Source: Bacteroides sp. SM23_62_1 (GTDB lineage: Bacteria; Bacteroidota; Bacteroidia; Bacteroidales; SM23-62). Taken from it: a stretch of DNA of 42,787 bases. The translations under genes were made by a program, and so were the position numbers. Location: assembly GCA_001304505.1 (NCBI GenBank), contig LJUQ01000006.1:1-42787 (forward strand). Direction: 5' to 3'. The notes below the pieces were generated by a model, which saw nothing but the letters and a program-made list of their open reading frames with translations, made no database searches and was not told where the DNA came from. Positions 1-7,817 of this stretch are shown piece after piece. Positions within the stretch are counted from its first letter, which is position 1. The number at the start of each line of letters is the position of its first letter.

Positions 1-1866
1 ATTTTTCGCAGCGGAAACCTTCAAAATGTAATCTCCATCGACCCGTTCACCACAGAACGAACAGAAGTCCTTTTTGGCCCCGGGTCAGTTATCTATGGCA
101 GCGATGCCATAGGAGGTGTCATGAACTTCTATACATTAACACCGGAATTGTCTATGGAACAGAAACCGTTGGTCTCAGGAAATGCAGCTATCCGCTATTC
201 ATCAGCCAATAACGAATACACAGGTCATTTCAGTCTGAATGCCGGATGGAAAAAATGGGCTTCCTTAACCAGCTTTTCACAGTTCCATTTTGATGACCTC
301 CGCATAGGATCAAACGGCCCCGATGAATATCTCCGGCATTCCTATGTGCAGCGTGTGGATACCGCAGACCGGGTCTTCACAAATGATCATCCACGTATTC
401 AGAAGCCTACAGGTTATTCACAAACCAACCTGATGCAGAAAATTCGTTTTGCTCCAAATGAAAACTGGAAGATAACCTATGGATTTCACTATTCCACCAC
501 TTCAGATTATGACCGGTATGATAGGCTTTTGCGTATGAGAGGTGGCCTGCCCAGAAGCGCTGAATGGTACTATGGCCCGCAGGTATGGATGATGAATAAC
601 CTGACTGCAACACATCACATTTCTTCCGGCATCTATGATGAGCTTACAACACGGCTGGCCCACCAATTCTTTAAGGAAAGTCGTATTGACCGTGACCTTA
701 ATGACCCTGAACGGAGAACAAGGTTAGAAAAGGTAAATGCCTTTTCTGCCAATATCGATTTCAATAAATCTGCAGGAACCGGTCATCATCTGTTTTATGG
801 GCTGGAAGCCGTCTATAATGATGTTCATTCCACAGGAACGGATGAAGATATTTATACCGGTACTATAACACCCGGCCCCTCCCGCTATCCCCGGTCTGGA
901 TGGTCATCCCTGGCTGCTTATCTGACCTGGCAATATAGATTAACAAAACACCTCCTGCTGCAGACAGGCACCAGGTATAATCACTTTGTTCTGAATGCCG
1001 AGTTCGATACAACATTCTATCCTTTTCCATTTACAACAACAAAAATCAATAATGGCGCATTAACCGGAAGCCTGGGACTGATCTACAATCCTTCTGAAAA
1101 CTGGTCCGTCAATGCTAACATTTCAACCGGTTTCCGGTCACCTAATGTTGATGATATAGGTAAAGTATTTGATTCCGAACCAGGTTCTGTTGTGGTTCCC
1201 AATCCGGACCTTAAGGCTGAATATGCCTGGAATGCAGAGGCAGGAATTGTAAGAATATTCAATGATTGGTTAAGGCTTGACTTGTCGGGATTTTATACCC
1301 TGCTGGATAATGCCCTGGTAAGGCGTGACTTCAGGATGAATGGCCTTGACAGTATAATGTATGATGGGGAACTTAGCAAGGTACAGGCCATTCAAAATGC
1401 TGCAAAAGCCTATGTGTGGGGCATCCAGGTGGGATTGGAAGCCAAACTGCCCAAAGGTTTTGGTGTCCTCTCACGTTTTAACTATCAGAAAGGTGAAGAA
1501 GAACTGGACGATGGGTCTACTAATCCGCTACGGCATGCTGCTCCATGGTTCAATATAACACATTTTACATATTCATCCCATAAGCTGATGCTTGACCTAT
1601 ACACTATTATTAATGCTGAAGTAAGTTATGAAAACCTTCCACAGGAAGAGCAGGGTAAAGATTATATTTACGCAGCAGATAATAACGGGAATCCATATTG
1701 CCCGGCATGGTACACATTGAGTTTTAAAGCTATGTACCAGGTCACAGATCAGTTAACATTGTCAGGCGGGATAGAAAACATCACCAACCAGCGATACCGT
1801 CCCTATAGCTCTGGAATTGCAGGCCCGGGAAGAAATTTTATCCTTGCATTCAGAGTAGCTTTTTAA
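1..1866 (+). CDS. TonB-dependent outer-membrane receptor, 5' truncated by window edge
   Basis: The frame is open from the first base, so the gene starts outside the window; an internal ATG at 121 is not the start. The first visible residues include the plug-domain signature GPGSVIYGSDAIGG, followed by about 580 residues of alternating beta-strand pattern ending in the aromatic terminus FRVAF, typical of a 22-strand barrel inserted by the BAM machinery. The stretch FRSPNVDDIGKVFD followed by PNPDLKAE resembles heme/hemoglobin- and siderophore-type receptors. By family, it would import a bound ligand across the outer membrane using TonB energy; the ligand cannot be read from sequence. Its 3' end overlaps the convergent DUF1080 gene by 17 bases. 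The signal peptide, TonB box and most of the plug are missing, so the subfamily is uncertain. Confidence 0.9.
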   Translation: MFRSGNLQNVISIDPFTTERTEVLFGPGSVIYGSDAIGGVMNFYTLTPELSMEQKPLVSGNAAIRYSSANNEYTGHFSLNAGWKKWASLTSFSQFHFDDLRIGSNGPDEYLRHSYVQRVDTADRVFTNDHPRIQKPTGYSQTNLMQKIRFAPNENWKITYGFHYSTTSDYDRYDRLLRMRGGLPRSAEWYYGPQVWMMNNLTATHHISSGIYDELTTRLAHQFFKESRIDRDLNDPERRTRLEKVNAFSANIDFNKSAGTGHHLFYGLEAVYNDVHSTGTDEDIYTGTITPGPSRYPRSGWSSLAAYLTWQYRLTKHLLLQTGTRYNHFVLNAEFDTTFYPFPFTTTKINNGALTGSLGLIYNPSENWSVNANISTGFRSPNVDDIGKVFDSEPGSVVVPNPDLKAEYAWNAEAGIVRIFNDWLRLDLSGFYTLLDNALVRRDFRMNGLDSIMYDGELSKVQAIQNAAKAYVWGIQVGLEAKLPKGFGVLSRFNYQKGEEELDDGSTNPLRHAAPWFNITHFTYSSHKLMLDLYTIINAEVSYENLPQEEQGKDYIYAADNNGNPYCPAWYTLSFKAMYQVTDQLTLSGGIENITNQRYRPYSSGIAGPGRNFILAFRVAF

Positions 1867-2596
1867 GAGGTCTCATTGCTACTTTCCGGTAAAATACCAC
1901 ATCATGCTCACCATGATTCTGCAAACCGAAATAGCCGGAATCCGGCCTGGGGCCGGGATAAGGTTCAAAATCAAATATCCGTTCAGGTATGGGATCTCCA
2001 TCTGTATAATCCGTGACTTTGACACCATTGAGATAAACAATGGTGCGCGGGCCGTCAAGCGTTATATTAAAAGTATTCCATTCCGGTCCCGGCTTCCATG
2101 CTATAGCCAGTGGTTTAGTCAGCGCATAAATCATGCCGGTAGAATGGTATTCATTTTCACCCGACAGTTCGGGATGATTGTCGATCTGGATCTCGTGGCC
2201 ATAGTATACCGGCATCCAGGCTTCACGTGGTTCAATTGGTATCCTGGTAAACACACCTGAATTGCTATTTTCTTTCTCCATTCTCCACTCCACATGGATC
2301 TCACAGTTCCCCAGCTTCCCGGCAGTCCAGTATAAAAGTCCCATACCACCGTGTGTTCGTATGATTCCATCTTCCACAGTCATATAACCATCACCAACAT
2401 GTTTCCATCCGGTAAGATCCTGTCCATTAAAAAGATCTCTCCAACCTGTATCAGCAATAACGGATTGCTGCTCAACGGCCGATTCTGTTTCAAGCAGCTT
2501 TTCTGATCCTGCCTTACCTGTACAGGAACTGGTAAAGGTATAACAAACTATAACAACTGATAAAATCGAAAAAAACATTGTAACAATTTTTTTCAT
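1850..2596 (-). CDS. DUF1080 (3-keto-disaccharide hydrolase-type) lipoprotein
   Basis: A 248-residue protein with a Sec lipoprotein signal: charged N-terminus, hydrophobic core and a lipobox ending at Cys25 (TSSC). The rest is one DUF1080 domain with the usual landmarks: LFNGQDLTGWKHVGDG near the start, a W-x-M-E-x-x-NSNSGVF strand in the middle, the HEIQI and NEYHSTGMIY segments, and the C-terminal GYFGLQNHG. The family has a concanavalin-like beta-sandwich fold, and several members hydrolyse or act on 3-keto-glycosides made by periplasmic oxidoreductases. No such oxidoreductase lies nearby, so substrate and pathway are open. It is probably anchored to the periplasmic face of a membrane or to the cell surface. 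The gene converges on, and overlaps, the TonB receptor gene. Confidence 0.88.
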   Translation of the reverse strand: MKKIVTMFFSILSVVIVCYTFTSSCTGKAGSEKLLETESAVEQQSVIADTGWRDLFNGQDLTGWKHVGDGYMTVEDGIIRTHGGMGLLYWTAGKLGNCEIHVEWRMEKENSNSGVFTRIPIEPREAWMPVYYGHEIQIDNHPELSGENEYHSTGMIYALTKPLAIAWKPGPEWNTFNITLDGPRTIVYLNGVKVTDYTDGDPIPERIFDFEPYPGPRPDSGYFGLQNHGEHDVVFYRKVAMRPLKKLL

Positions 2597-2838
2597 TTGT
2601 TTTTGATGATTATGTTGAAGTTAAATATACTGAAAGTACTTTGAAAGTTAATGAATATTTAAATCTGTTATGCTATTAATTCAATAATATTGATAATAAG
2701 CTATTTGTGGAGATTTGCCAGGACACGGTTCAATAACTGATAATAGAAAAACATTTTTATGTTATAAAAATTTCCACTAGATTCACATATATCTTGATCA
2801 CTTTTCGGATTATAATTTCTCAGTTAAGCATATTTATA

Positions 2839-4653
2839 ATGAAAAGGAGAAAATTTCTTCAAACTGCAGGGTGTACTGCTTCCGCAGTTATCCTGTCACA
2901 TCAATTAATTCCGGGAAAAAGCGATGCTGATATTGTTAACCTCAAATCCGGTTCAACGGAGAAAAAAGCCTCTGTGATTGTTAAAGATAATAAAGTTCAT
3001 ATTGAAACACATTCACTTACTGCAGTTATTGAGAAAGGTGTCTTAACATCCCTTAAGAGTGTAATGACTGGGGAAGAATTTATAGAAAAGCCAGATACTG
3101 ATAAGTTTCGTGCTTTGCAGCTGTTGTATTGTAATAATGAAATCATCCAGGTGAATGAGGAAAAGTTTGGCAGTATCGAATCTTATCAGGTCTCCGGTCA
3201 GCGAGCCGAGATAGTCTTTCATAGCTGGGACGGGGATGGAGTGATTCTAATTTCTGCTGACCCGGATACGGGTGATCTCCTGATTGAACCATCAGCTTAT
3301 TCGTCGCGTCCTGGGGTGCGTGCATGTCGGTGGAGTATATCCGGAATAAAATCCGGTCTTGAACTGATAGCTCCTTTCTTTCAGGGTATTAAACTAAAAC
3401 TGGATGATCCGCTAATCAGGAACAACAGGTGGGAATGGCCACATTTCTGGGAGGCCGGATTGGCTATTTTACAATCCGGTACAGGTGGATTCTGGATTCA
3501 TACCCGGGATAACCGGTACAGGTTTAAAGCAATACAAACTGGTACTAATGATAATCCATTTATTATCGGGCTGGACAGTGAAGCATATGGCCCGGTTAAT
3601 GATAACCTCAGTGCCGGAGGGATCTGCTGGAGAATGAATACTTATCAGGGGGACTGGCATGTTCCGGCAGAGAAATACAGGCAATGGTACTGGAAAGCAT
3701 ATAACCTGGAATTTGAAGAGCAGAGACGCCAGCAATGGATCTATGATACTAAACTTGCAATTTCATGGTGTCCGGGCAAACCTGATATTCTCGATGCCCT
3801 GGCGAAAAAAATATCTCCAAAAAAGGTTTTACTGCACTTCCCGAACTGGAGGACTGACCGCTACGACGAAAATTATCCAACCTATATTGCTAGTGAAAAC
3901 GGAAGAGTTTTCATCAAAAAATGCCAGGAAATGGGATTTCATGTGATGCCTCATTTCAATTCCATCGACATGGACCCTTCCCACCCTGTATATGCCAGGG
4001 TCAGGGATTTCCAGTACCGGTCACTGGAGGAGAATAAACTCCAGGGCTGGAGCTGGTACGAAAACAGGGTCATTGGTGTTCCCGAATCAAATGCAAACCG
4101 ATTGAACAACCGTGATAAGAAAGTAATGGTTAAAATACATCCCGGGTTGTGTACCTGGAGGTCCATACTTGGAGAAAATATTCATAAAGCAGTGAGTGAA
4201 CTGTCACTCGATACAGTCTTTATTGATGTAACTCTCTGCATTTGGAATATTCATAATTGCCTGGTTGAGTCGATGACTCCGACGGAAGGTATGAAGCGGC
4301 TTATTGAACATGTCGGAAGGCTGGGAACCGGCCTGGTTGTGGGAGGTGAAGGTTTGAATGAAATAACCGCCCAGGGAGAATCTTTCGCACAGGTGCATCT
4401 TTTTAAAAGCTGGCAAAGCTCTATAGAAGGTCTGGAGAGGGCAGGTGGATGCGACCTTAATGAGTACCTTTTCGGGAAGTTGTGCAGAACTCTTGGATAT
4501 TCTGGACTTAGCGGAATAAATAAAGATGAAGAACTACGGATGCAGATACATCTTGAACATAACGCAATTCCAACCATTACAATAGATTCAGCGGAAGAAA
4601 TCTCCAATCCAAATCCAGCTGTAAAACGGATGCTGGATATTGCGACGGGATAA
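2839..4653 (+). CDS. Tat-exported putative glycoside hydrolase-like protein
   Basis: The frame has an earlier ATG at 2794, but starting at 2839 gives a proper twin-arginine signal, KRRKFLQ followed by a short hydrophobic stretch, so this start is preferred (604 residues). The N-terminal third looks like a beta-sandwich (mutarotase-like). The middle and C-terminal parts have TIM-barrel-like strands: KVLLHFPNWRTDRYDENYP, GFHVMPHFNSIDMDPSHP, LDTVFIDVTLCIW and GTGLVVGGEGLNE. That layout resembles DUF6259-type and other alpha-glycosidase-like proteins. Carboxylates D and E at the ends of the last two strands are plausible catalytic residues, but this is inference. Tat export implies folding, perhaps with a metal, before secretion to the periplasm. 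The gene ends in a strong bidirectional hairpin. Substrate unknown. Confidence 0.7.
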   Translation: MKRRKFLQTAGCTASAVILSHQLIPGKSDADIVNLKSGSTEKKASVIVKDNKVHIETHSLTAVIEKGVLTSLKSVMTGEEFIEKPDTDKFRALQLLYCNNEIIQVNEEKFGSIESYQVSGQRAEIVFHSWDGDGVILISADPDTGDLLIEPSAYSSRPGVRACRWSISGIKSGLELIAPFFQGIKLKLDDPLIRNNRWEWPHFWEAGLAILQSGTGGFWIHTRDNRYRFKAIQTGTNDNPFIIGLDSEAYGPVNDNLSAGGICWRMNTYQGDWHVPAEKYRQWYWKAYNLEFEEQRRQQWIYDTKLAISWCPGKPDILDALAKKISPKKVLLHFPNWRTDRYDENYPTYIASENGRVFIKKCQEMGFHVMPHFNSIDMDPSHPVYARVRDFQYRSLEENKLQGWSWYENRVIGVPESNANRLNNRDKKVMVKIHPGLCTWRSILGENIHKAVSELSLDTVFIDVTLCIWNIHNCLVESMTPTEGMKRLIEHVGRLGTGLVVGGEGLNEITAQGESFAQVHLFKSWQSSIEGLERAGGCDLNEYLFGKLCRTLGYSGLSGINKDEELRMQIHLEHNAIPTITIDSAEEISNPNPAVKRMLDIATG

Positions 4654-4659
4654 ACACGT

Positions 4660-4720
4660 ACTCACCCCCCTGGTCCCCCTCTCTCAAAAGACTGGCGGGG
4701 GAATCAAAGGGGGGGTGAGT
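4660..4720. terminator. C-rich bidirectional terminator palindrome
   Basis: Outer arms ACTCACCCCCC and GGGGGGTGAGT pair perfectly over 11 bp; inner arms TCCCCC (4674) and GGGGGA (4697) pair as well. It sits between two convergent genes, 7 bases after the left stop codon. The right arm runs into the last codons of the 4Fe-4S gene and encodes its C-terminal residues SPPL. A related C-rich palindrome occurs at 13824-13920, so this may be a dispersed repeat used as a terminator. Confidence 0.75.
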
Positions 4721-5507
4721 CCTGATTCATTTCCATCCTGCGAATATATTCACTCCGGCTCCATACCATCCTGATTTTAATGGCATCCCGGTCACAGCTT
4801 TCGATACATTTGCCACATATTGTACACTCTGAACTTGTAACCAATCCGTAATTATTCTTCACGTAATCAACCATCGGTATCCTCACAAGGCAGTCTTTTT
4901 CACATTTACCACACAAATTGCATTTTTGGGGGTCAATAACCGGTAATAACCGTGAATAAGAAGCACCGGCAGCACATATTGCCCCCATCCAGCATAAATT
5001 GCGGCAGGCCCATCGCCTCTCAAGCAACATCCCAAGCAGGATAAATCCGGTTATATCAAACAACCAGACATGCTTGTAATGAGCATTAAATTCCATATCA
5101 AGGAACATGGGATTAAACTGTATTCCACTTATCTTACCTGCATTCAGGTTTATGATGAAAAAAGTTATCGAACTGGCAAAAAACAGGATGATCATGATAA
5201 CTCTCAGAACCAGAATGGGTTTTCTCCATTTGATTTTAAATAAAGAAGTCTGGCTTACAAAATCCTGCACCGTCCCGGCAAAACAGATCCAACCACATCC
5301 GATTCTTCCAAAGAGGGGAGAAATAACAATCATCGACCCCCAGATAAGTACAACCAGGGTAATGGTCCCCCAGTAAATGGAATGCCATATAAATCCAAAA
5401 TTTAATGCCCTGAATATTGTGGGAGTTAACAACAGGAATATAATCCTTGACAATGCATTGAAAAAAAATAATTTTTTATTCGGGTGGGATGGCATTTTAT
5501 CCTGCAT
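4704..5507 (-). CDS. Membrane-bound 4Fe-4S binding protein (NapH/NosR C-terminal-like)
   Basis: A 267-residue protein with about four transmembrane segments, near residues 15-35, 42-64, 100-122 and 145-165. After the second comes GCGWICFAGTVQD, the CGW-x-C-x-x-G motif of NapH, NosR and CcoG-type ferredoxin membrane proteins. It is followed by RNLCWMGAICAAG and two classical ferredoxin clusters, CNLCGKCEKDC and CTICGKCIESC. Family members pass electrons from quinol or ferredoxin across or along the inner membrane to periplasmic or assembly partners. No Nap, Nos or Cco gene is adjacent, so the partner is unknown and this looks like a stand-alone electron-transfer protein. Its last codons lie inside the terminator hairpin shared with the convergent upstream gene. 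Confidence 0.85.
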   Translation of the reverse strand: MQDKMPSHPNKKLFFFNALSRIIFLLLTPTIFRALNFGFIWHSIYWGTITLVVLIWGSMIVISPLFGRIGCGWICFAGTVQDFVSQTSLFKIKWRKPILVLRVIMIILFFASSITFFIINLNAGKISGIQFNPMFLDMEFNAHYKHVWLFDITGFILLGMLLERRWACRNLCWMGAICAAGASYSRLLPVIDPQKCNLCGKCEKDCLVRIPMVDYVKNNYGLVTSSECTICGKCIESCDRDAIKIRMVWSRSEYIRRMEMNQDSPPL

Positions 5508-5643
5508 TTTGATGTAGTTTATATTGTGAACCTTTTATAGGATAGACAAACTCTGTTTTAAATGATAATTTATTAATAGAGACGTGCAGTAAAGGGTCTC
5601 TGCAAATATTTAGTTTTCACTATTTCTGATTTAACTGAATACA

Positions 5644-6900
5644 TTATTCAAAAATCTCTTTTATTGCCTCCAGATACTCCATTCCATATGCTGTGTCCGG
5701 TTCAAGATAACTGCCTTCAGTCCACTCATTCCAACAATTTATTTGAAGGATCCCGTCTGCTTCTCGATGATTGGCAAGATATTCTTTTGCACGCAAAAGT
5801 GCCTGTTTAACATTTGCTGGTTCATTATTGATAAACACTCCGGTAAAAGGATAACCAAGGTCTTCCCATGGTTCATCCTTTTCCGTTCTTGGACTTGGAT
5901 CCCAGCCGATGGTCACATTGGGGTAATAAGGAAGATCCAGTGAATCCGCAATCTTTTCAGCAAAATTAAAATATGTATACCTGGCATTGAGATAATCATG
6001 TACTGGAAAATCCGGTTTTACATAATGTACCCATACATAGGAGGAGGCAGAATTAAATCCCACCTGCTGAAGCAACTGGTTAATATCTGTCACGATTGTT
6101 TTTTCAGGACCGGGCAGTATTGTGTTTCCCCATATTACTGCATTCAGATGAAGATCTGCGAAACCGGCATTTTTCACTTTTGCGCGGAAACTATTAACAG
6201 CTGTTGCAGTCGCTTCAACACTTCCAAAACTCTCCAGGAACTTGGTCAGGTCATAGATTGAAAAATATGGAGCGCCATCTATAAACCAGTATGAAAGATG
6301 TTTGAAATAAGTTTCAATAACATAATCTGTCATCTGTTCCCAAGTTTCCGGAGTGATGGCACCGGGATACAGTAATTCCGGACCCTCAGCACTTTGGTAA
6401 TCTGAAACACTTACCGGATGGATATTCAACCAATCATGGTTGGCCCACATTAATCCAAACTTAATCCAGTCCCTGTTTTTAGCACCAAAAAAACCTTCTT
6501 CGATAGCTCTTTCCAGGAAAAGTCCATCATTATAATAATACCAGTCAAAAATAAAAGCGTCGATTCCGTGATCTACCGCTACTGCTATTTTATATGCCAT
6601 GACATCCGGATCGGCTTCGTCTGTAAAACCCCATGCAGGAACCCTGGGTTGCCAGTGACCTTCAAACTTTGGCTTTGCAGCCTTTACCAGCGCCCATTCT
6701 GTCCATCCTGTACCATGAACCTGTTCATTACGCTTGTCAACATGATAATTTGGGAAATAATAGGTGGCAATGAAATAGTCTATCTGTGGCTGATCCAATA
6801 GTTCATCAACAGGAGGTTCATTCTTCTTAATACAACCATGATAACTGATAAGTATTGCCGGCAAAATGATAAGGTATATACTGGTTATTTTTTTCATCAC
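5644..6900 (-). CDS. GH99-like / WbsX-family lipoprotein
   Basis: A 418-residue protein with a lipobox at Cys23 (SYHGC). The mature part has the WbsX/GH99-like layout: ATYYFPNYHVDKRN, then GTGWTEWALVKAAKP, the barrel strand GIDAFIFDWYYYNDG, GLMWANHDW, and near the C-terminus the hallmark NCWNEWTEGSYLEPD. In related GH99 and GH71 enzymes a glutamate in such a strand takes part in hydrolysis of alpha-mannosidic or other internal bonds. Lipoprotein members in Bacteroidota are mostly predicted glycan hydrolases rather than glycosyltransferases, despite the WbsX name. The substrate is not predictable. It is followed downstream by the minus-strand 4Fe-4S gene after about 135 bp and seems to be its own transcription unit. 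Confidence 0.85.
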   Translation of the reverse strand: MMKKITSIYLIILPAILISYHGCIKKNEPPVDELLDQPQIDYFIATYYFPNYHVDKRNEQVHGTGWTEWALVKAAKPKFEGHWQPRVPAWGFTDEADPDVMAYKIAVAVDHGIDAFIFDWYYYNDGLFLERAIEEGFFGAKNRDWIKFGLMWANHDWLNIHPVSVSDYQSAEGPELLYPGAITPETWEQMTDYVIETYFKHLSYWFIDGAPYFSIYDLTKFLESFGSVEATATAVNSFRAKVKNAGFADLHLNAVIWGNTILPGPEKTIVTDINQLLQQVGFNSASSYVWVHYVKPDFPVHDYLNARYTYFNFAEKIADSLDLPYYPNVTIGWDPSPRTEKDEPWEDLGYPFTGVFINNEPANVKQALLRAKEYLANHREADGILQINCWNEWTEGSYLEPDTAYGMEYLEAIKEIFE

Positions 6901-6993
6901 AATTTTTATTAATAAGAATGATTTTAACAGTCCTCCTTTTCAGGTTATAAAAGTAATAATTAAAGAAAGAAATGAGCAAATAAATTGGAGTAG

Positions 6994-7068
6994 AGGCTAA
7001 GCCTGGGGCTAAGGCTAAGGAAGTATAGTTCAAGGTTCAAAGTTCAAAGTTCAGAGTGTGAAGGTGTG
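6994..7068. repeat. GGCTAA hexads followed by AGTTCAA heptad array
   Basis: Near 6994-7020 the sequence contains GGCTAAG words with a 6-nt period. From 7027 to 7068 six units follow with a 7-nt period: AGTTCAA, GGTTCAA, AGTTCAA, AGTTCAG, AGTGTGA, AGGTGTG. The array decays toward its right end. It belongs to the dispersed 7-nt-period class described in the findings. Confidence 0.75.
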
Positions 7069-7084
7069 AATACATAAAGTTCTA

Positions 7085-7099
7085 CCGATTGCTAATCGG
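7085..7099. repeat. TT-NNN-AA hairpin (CCGATT/AATCGG)
   Basis: Perfect 6-bp stem CCGATT/AATCGG around the loop GCT. It is one member of the intergenic hairpin family whose loop is flanked by TT and AA while the rest of the stem varies between copies. Confidence 0.65.
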
Positions 7100-7134
7100 C
7101 AGCTATAGCCCATCAAGTGTGAATCGGCCAGTAA

Positions 7135-7153
7135 CCCCGGTTGTCAACCGGGG
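7135..7153. repeat. TT-NNN-AA hairpin (CCCCGGTT/AACCGGGG)
   Basis: Perfect 8-bp stem CCCCGGTT/AACCGGGG around the loop GTC. A nearly identical copy with loop GTT lies at 17238-17256. The heptamer GGTTGTC spanning the inner left arm and the loop is the same as the unit tandemly repeated just downstream. Confidence 0.75.
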
Positions 7154-7157
7154 AGAT

Positions 7158-7227
7158 GGTTGTCAGTTGTCGGTTGTCGGTTGTCGGTTGTCGGTTGTCA
7201 GTTGTCGGTTCTCGGTTCCTGGTTCCT
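7158..7227. repeat. GGTTGTC heptad tandem array, 10 units
   Basis: Ten consecutive 7-nt units without a phase break: GGTTGTC, AGTTGTC, four GGTTGTC, AGTTGTC, GGTTCTC and two GGTTCCT. Variation is in the first base (R) and, in the last three units, in the last three bases. No reading frame of interest crosses it. Confidence 0.9.
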
Positions 7228-7704
7228 GAAAGATATAGTGTGGGAGAAAGAATTAACCACAGAGATCAGTGAGATATTCTAATATTTCATCCTTTTGCTT
7301 TTTTGTGTTTTCTCAAAAATATCGTTGGATATTATTTTCTGTTACGTATGGTCTGAATATGAATGAATATTTCAAATCCTTCTGTGATATGCAATTAACG
7401 ATATAATTAAGCAGAAACTTGAAGAGCCGCAGCACTTCAAAAAAGCTATATGATTCAATCACTTAGCTCCTTCAGCCGCATAATATTAATTAAAAATACA
7501 TTTTTATTTCTAAAAGCTATCTGAAGTTTTTCTGATCTTTACAAAATTCTTGTGTGATGTCCTTGAAAAGACAAAACCTGTTTTTGCCTTACAAATTCTT
7601 TCATCAAATACAAGGATTGAGTTTTTTTAACACATTTTCCCTATTTTTATTTTGGTGTTTATAACTGGATGGATCATTATAAAAATAAAAAGCCTCAGTT
7701 ATGG
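7228..7704. other. AT-rich intergenic DNA without a recognised gene
   Basis: I see no convincing coding frame in this part of the 917-bp gap upstream of the GH97 gene. An AACCACAGAGATCAGTGAG stretch near 7255 resembles one arm of the CACAGAG palindromes found elsewhere in the window and may be a decayed half copy. The rest is A+T-rich and probably contains the GH97 promoter, but no clear Bacteroidota -33/-7 pair could be picked. Confidence 0.5.
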
Positions 7705-7729
7705 ATTGAATTCTGGTGGTGAATTCAAT
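7705..7729. promoter_or_regulatory. Perfect inverted repeat upstream of GH97 gene
   Basis: Arms ATTGAATTC and GAATTCAAT pair perfectly over 9 bp around a 7-nt spacer, about 90 bp before the GH97 start. The position and symmetry fit an operator or a leader hairpin. No regulator gene is adjacent, and this shape does not match the TT-NNN-AA repeat family. Confidence 0.35.
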
Positions 7730-7817
7730 TAAATTCATACCCGGAATAATTCACAATTGCTAAGAAATGAGCATTATTTAATATTCAAGTAAAAATTCTA
7801 CTTAAATATTAATTTTT

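Noticed and set aside
7158-7227. GGTTGTC array as a CRISPR array
   Set aside because: Units are contiguous 7-mers with no spacers, and no cas gene is present.
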